This document shows positions 7,762-9,135 of a stretch of 9,135 bases of DNA, piece by piece (the stretch's first letter is position 1; the number at the start of each line of letters is the position of its first letter). The notes beneath the pieces were generated by a model. That model was not told where the DNA came from. It saw nothing but the letters and a program-made list of their open reading frames with translations, and ran no database searches. The position numbers and the translations under genes were made by a program. Source of the stretch: an uncultured Bacteroidales bacterium (lineage in GTDB: Bacteria > Bacteroidota > Bacteroidia > Bacteroidales > UBA932); NCBI GenBank assembly GCA_946530505.1, contig CAMNAD010000052.1:1-9135 (forward strand), in the 5' to 3' direction.

Positions 7762-7793
7762 CAAATTTAGTGATTGTTCTTTGATTTAGCAAA
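7762..7793 (-). promoter_or_regulatory. Bacteroidota-type promoter for the export/arginine/fucosidase operon
   Basis: Read on the minus strand, TTTG (7793-7790), a 20-base spacer and TAAATTTG (7769-7762) match the Bacteroidota primary sigma consensus (TTTG, 19-21 bases, TAnnTTTG). Transcription would start near 7755, leaving a leader of under 20 bases before the ATG at 7737. A second, weaker -7 candidate, TAATTTTG, lies at 7797-7790 but has only ATTG at the upstream position. Confidence 0.7.
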
Positions 7794-7811
7794 ATTATAA
7801 TCGTATCTTTG
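7780..7811 (+). promoter_or_regulatory. Bacteroidota-type promoter for the superoxide dismutase gene
   Basis: TTTG (7780-7783), a 20-base spacer and TATCTTTG (7804-7811) fit the Bacteroidota primary sigma consensus. Transcription would start near 7816-7819, giving a leader of about 15-20 bases with no Shine-Dalgarno. The element overlaps the divergent minus-strand promoter by 14 bases (7780-7793). Confidence 0.75.
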
Positions 7812-7834
7812 CTTAACTCAATTACTCAAACACG

Positions 7835-8413
7835 ATGTTCGAACTAATTACACTCCCCTATGCCCCCGAGGCACTTGCACCGGCCATCAGCGCCGAAACT
7901 ATTGCCTTCCATCACGGAAAGCATCTTCAGACGTACGTAAACAATCTCAACGCTGCGACCGGCGGCACGCCATATGAGAACAAATCCCTCGAAGAGATTG
8001 TCTGCAGTTCCGAAGGCGGCGTTTTCAACAATGCCGGACAGATTCTCAACCACAACATGTATTTCCTTCAGTTCCGCGCCCCCAGGGAAAACAACGTCCC
8101 CACCGGCAAGATAGCGGAACTCATAAATGCCCAGTTCGGCAGTTTCGAGGCGTTCCAGAAAGAATTCGCTGCAAAGGGCGCCGGCCTGTTCGGTTCAGGC
8201 TGGGTATGGCTCAGCGCCGATGCCGAAGGCAAACTGGTCATTACCCAGGAAGGCAATGCCGGGAATCCCGTCACGAAAGGGCTGAAGCCCCTCCTCACTT
8301 TCGACGTCTGGGAGCACGCCTACTACATCGACTATCGCAACGCCCGTCCTGCCTACATCGCAGGGCTGTGGAGCATTATCAACTGGGAAGAAATTAACAA
8401 TCGCCTCAAATAA
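7835..8413 (+). CDS. sodB: Superoxide dismutase, Fe/Mn family (iron-type signature)
   Basis: Converts superoxide to hydrogen peroxide and oxygen in the cytoplasm; no signal peptide is present. The 192 residues match normal family length and align without gaps worth noting to E. coli SodB and Porphyromonas gingivalis Sod. Metal ligands are His26, His73, Asp157 and His161, the last two in DVWEHAYY (157-164). Gln69 supplies the active-site glutamine from the iron-SOD position, and Ala142 sits where manganese SODs carry Gln. Thr155, two residues before the Asp ligand, is as in E. coli FeSOD; cambialistic P. gingivalis Sod has Gly there. Start ATG at 7835 gives FELITLPYA, the expected N-terminus. 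It is transcribed divergently from the export operon and its stop abuts the next gene. Confidence 0.97.
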   Translation: MFELITLPYAPEALAPAISAETIAFHHGKHLQTYVNNLNAATGGTPYENKSLEEIVCSSEGGVFNNAGQILNHNMYFLQFRAPRENNVPTGKIAELINAQFGSFEAFQKEFAAKGAGLFGSGWVWLSADAEGKLVITQEGNAGNPVTKGLKPLLTFDVWEHAYYIDYRNARPAYIAGLWSIINWEEINNRLK

Positions 8414-9135
8414 ATGATACTCAACGTATTGCTCAGCATCGTGGTCGGCGGTATGCTAGGCCACGCGGTGGATGCCGGATATGACGGCCGTCTCGCACAA
8501 TATATCAACAGCCCGGAGAGCTATGCCATCAAACTGTTCTCTCCCGAGATGATAGCAAAGGGCAAGGGCGGATGGCAGGGAGAACACGCAGGAAAATGGA
8601 TGTATGCCGCAGCCAAGGCATACGAGCGTACCGGGGATCCCGCCGTCCTCGCACGGCTTACATCCGTAGCGGATTATCTGGTTTCCCGCCAGGAAGAAGA
8701 CGGTTACCTCGGATGCTACCGCGAGGACAAGCGCTACTATCACCGTCCCTCCCCCGAAGCGATGACCGTCGACTGGGACACATGGATCATGGCCTACCTT
8801 ATCAAGGGTTTTACCGAGGCTGGTGTCGCCACCGGCAATGAGCGCTACCTCGACTGTGCGCAGAAGATAGCCGGATTCATCCACTGGACGGTATTCGAGC
8901 AGGGCATAAAGATAGCCCAGACCGGCATGCACAGCGGAATGGCCGGATGCGGAATGCTCGACCCTCTCTGCGACCTCTACGCGCAGAGGCCTGTCAAGGA
9001 AGTCAAGGAACTGATCGACCGCTGCATCTTCGAACTCGACGACACTCCGTGCCTGCAACTCATAACCCTTGCCTGCAAGGATTACGATGTTTCCCTGATA
9101 GGCAACGGCAAGATCTACGAGATGAACCGCTGCCT
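8414..9135 (+). CDS. GH127/DUF1680-like glycoside hydrolase (3' end outside window)
   Basis: Probable member of the beta-L-arabinofuranosidase-like six-hairpin family (PF07944, GH127 and relatives). I translated it by hand from ATG at 8414; 240 codons are open to the right edge. Family-like features are WQGEHAGKW (54-62), an alternating helical pattern with YERTGDPAVL (70-79), RQEEDGYLG (92-100), DWDTWIMAYLIKGF (120-133), and TGMHSG (170-175) before LDPLCDLY (182-189). The catalytic Cys/Glu and zinc-site residues of GH127 would lie beyond the window, so activity cannot be judged. The N-terminus is hydrophobic (1-18) but has no Lys/Arg, so a signal peptide is doubtful. The ATG follows the dismutase TAA with no gap and in the same frame, implying co-transcription. 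Several Cys residues (101, 148, 179, 186, 204, 213, 221, 240) are notable. Confidence 0.72.
   Translation, partial: MILNVLLSIVVGGMLGHAVDAGYDGRLAQYINSPESYAIKLFSPEMIAKGKGGWQGEHAGKWMYAAAKAYERTGDPAVLARLTSVADYLVSRQEEDGYLGCYREDKRYYHRPSPEAMTVDWDTWIMAYLIKGFTEAGVATGNERYLDCAQKIAGFIHWTVFEQGIKIAQTGMHSGMAGCGMLDPLCDLYAQRPVKEVKELIDRCIFELDDTPCLQLITLACKDYDVSLIGNGKIYEMNRC

Noticed and set aside
7738..7764. Upstream ATG at 7764 as start of the export gene
   Set aside because: It would put nine residues before a clean signal peptide, and the codon lies inside the predicted -7 element, upstream of the likely transcription start.
8456..9058. 200-codon open frame on the minus strand
   Set aside because: Antisense to the GH127-like gene, whose forward reading has family motifs.
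1..9135. RNA genes, CRISPR arrays, insertion sequences, intrinsic terminators
   Set aside because: Nearly all bases are explained by eight coding regions, and reading the gaps showed no repeat array, tRNA-like fold, transposase or stem followed by a T run.

Overview
The window looks like a chromosomal segment from a member of the Bacteroidota, probably Bacteroidales; I cannot name the genus. The evidence is two promoters of the Bacteroidota type (TTTG, 20-base spacer, TAnnTTTG), mostly absent Shine-Dalgarno sequences, signal peptides cut just before Gln, a very large multi-SLBB export protein ending in a membrane segment, and a superoxide dismutase close to the Bacteroides/Porphyromonas type.

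Layout: two transcription units diverge from a 97-base intergenic region at 7738-7834. Leftwards (minus strand, 7737 down to 1) run six tightly packed genes. They encode a Wza-like multi-SLBB polysaccharide export protein, a Wzz-like chain-length/co-polymerase protein, a compact arginine deiminase-like hydrolase, carbamate kinase, ornithine carbamoyltransferase, and a secreted GH29 alpha-L-fucosidase that runs off the left edge. The gaps are 6, 8, 2, 11 and 1 bases, with no visible terminator or internal promoter. Rightwards (plus strand, 7835 to 9135) are an iron-type superoxide dismutase and, directly after its stop codon and in the same frame, a GH127/DUF1680-like glycoside hydrolase that runs off the right edge.

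How the genes may work together: the first two minus-strand genes would form the outer-membrane exit and inner-membrane length-control parts of a surface polysaccharide exporter. The next three encode a complete arginine deiminase pathway (arginine to citrulline, to ornithine plus carbamoyl phosphate, to ATP, ammonia and CO2). No arginine/ornithine antiporter is in the window. The fucosidase would act outside the cytoplasm on fucosylated glycans. That capsule export, arginine fermentation and fucose release share one transcript is inferred from spacing. It is the most unusual aspect of the window.

No rRNA, tRNA, CRISPR array, insertion sequence or phage gene was seen. The only non-coding stretch of note is the 97-base divergent promoter region. 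The two edge genes are incomplete only because the window ends.
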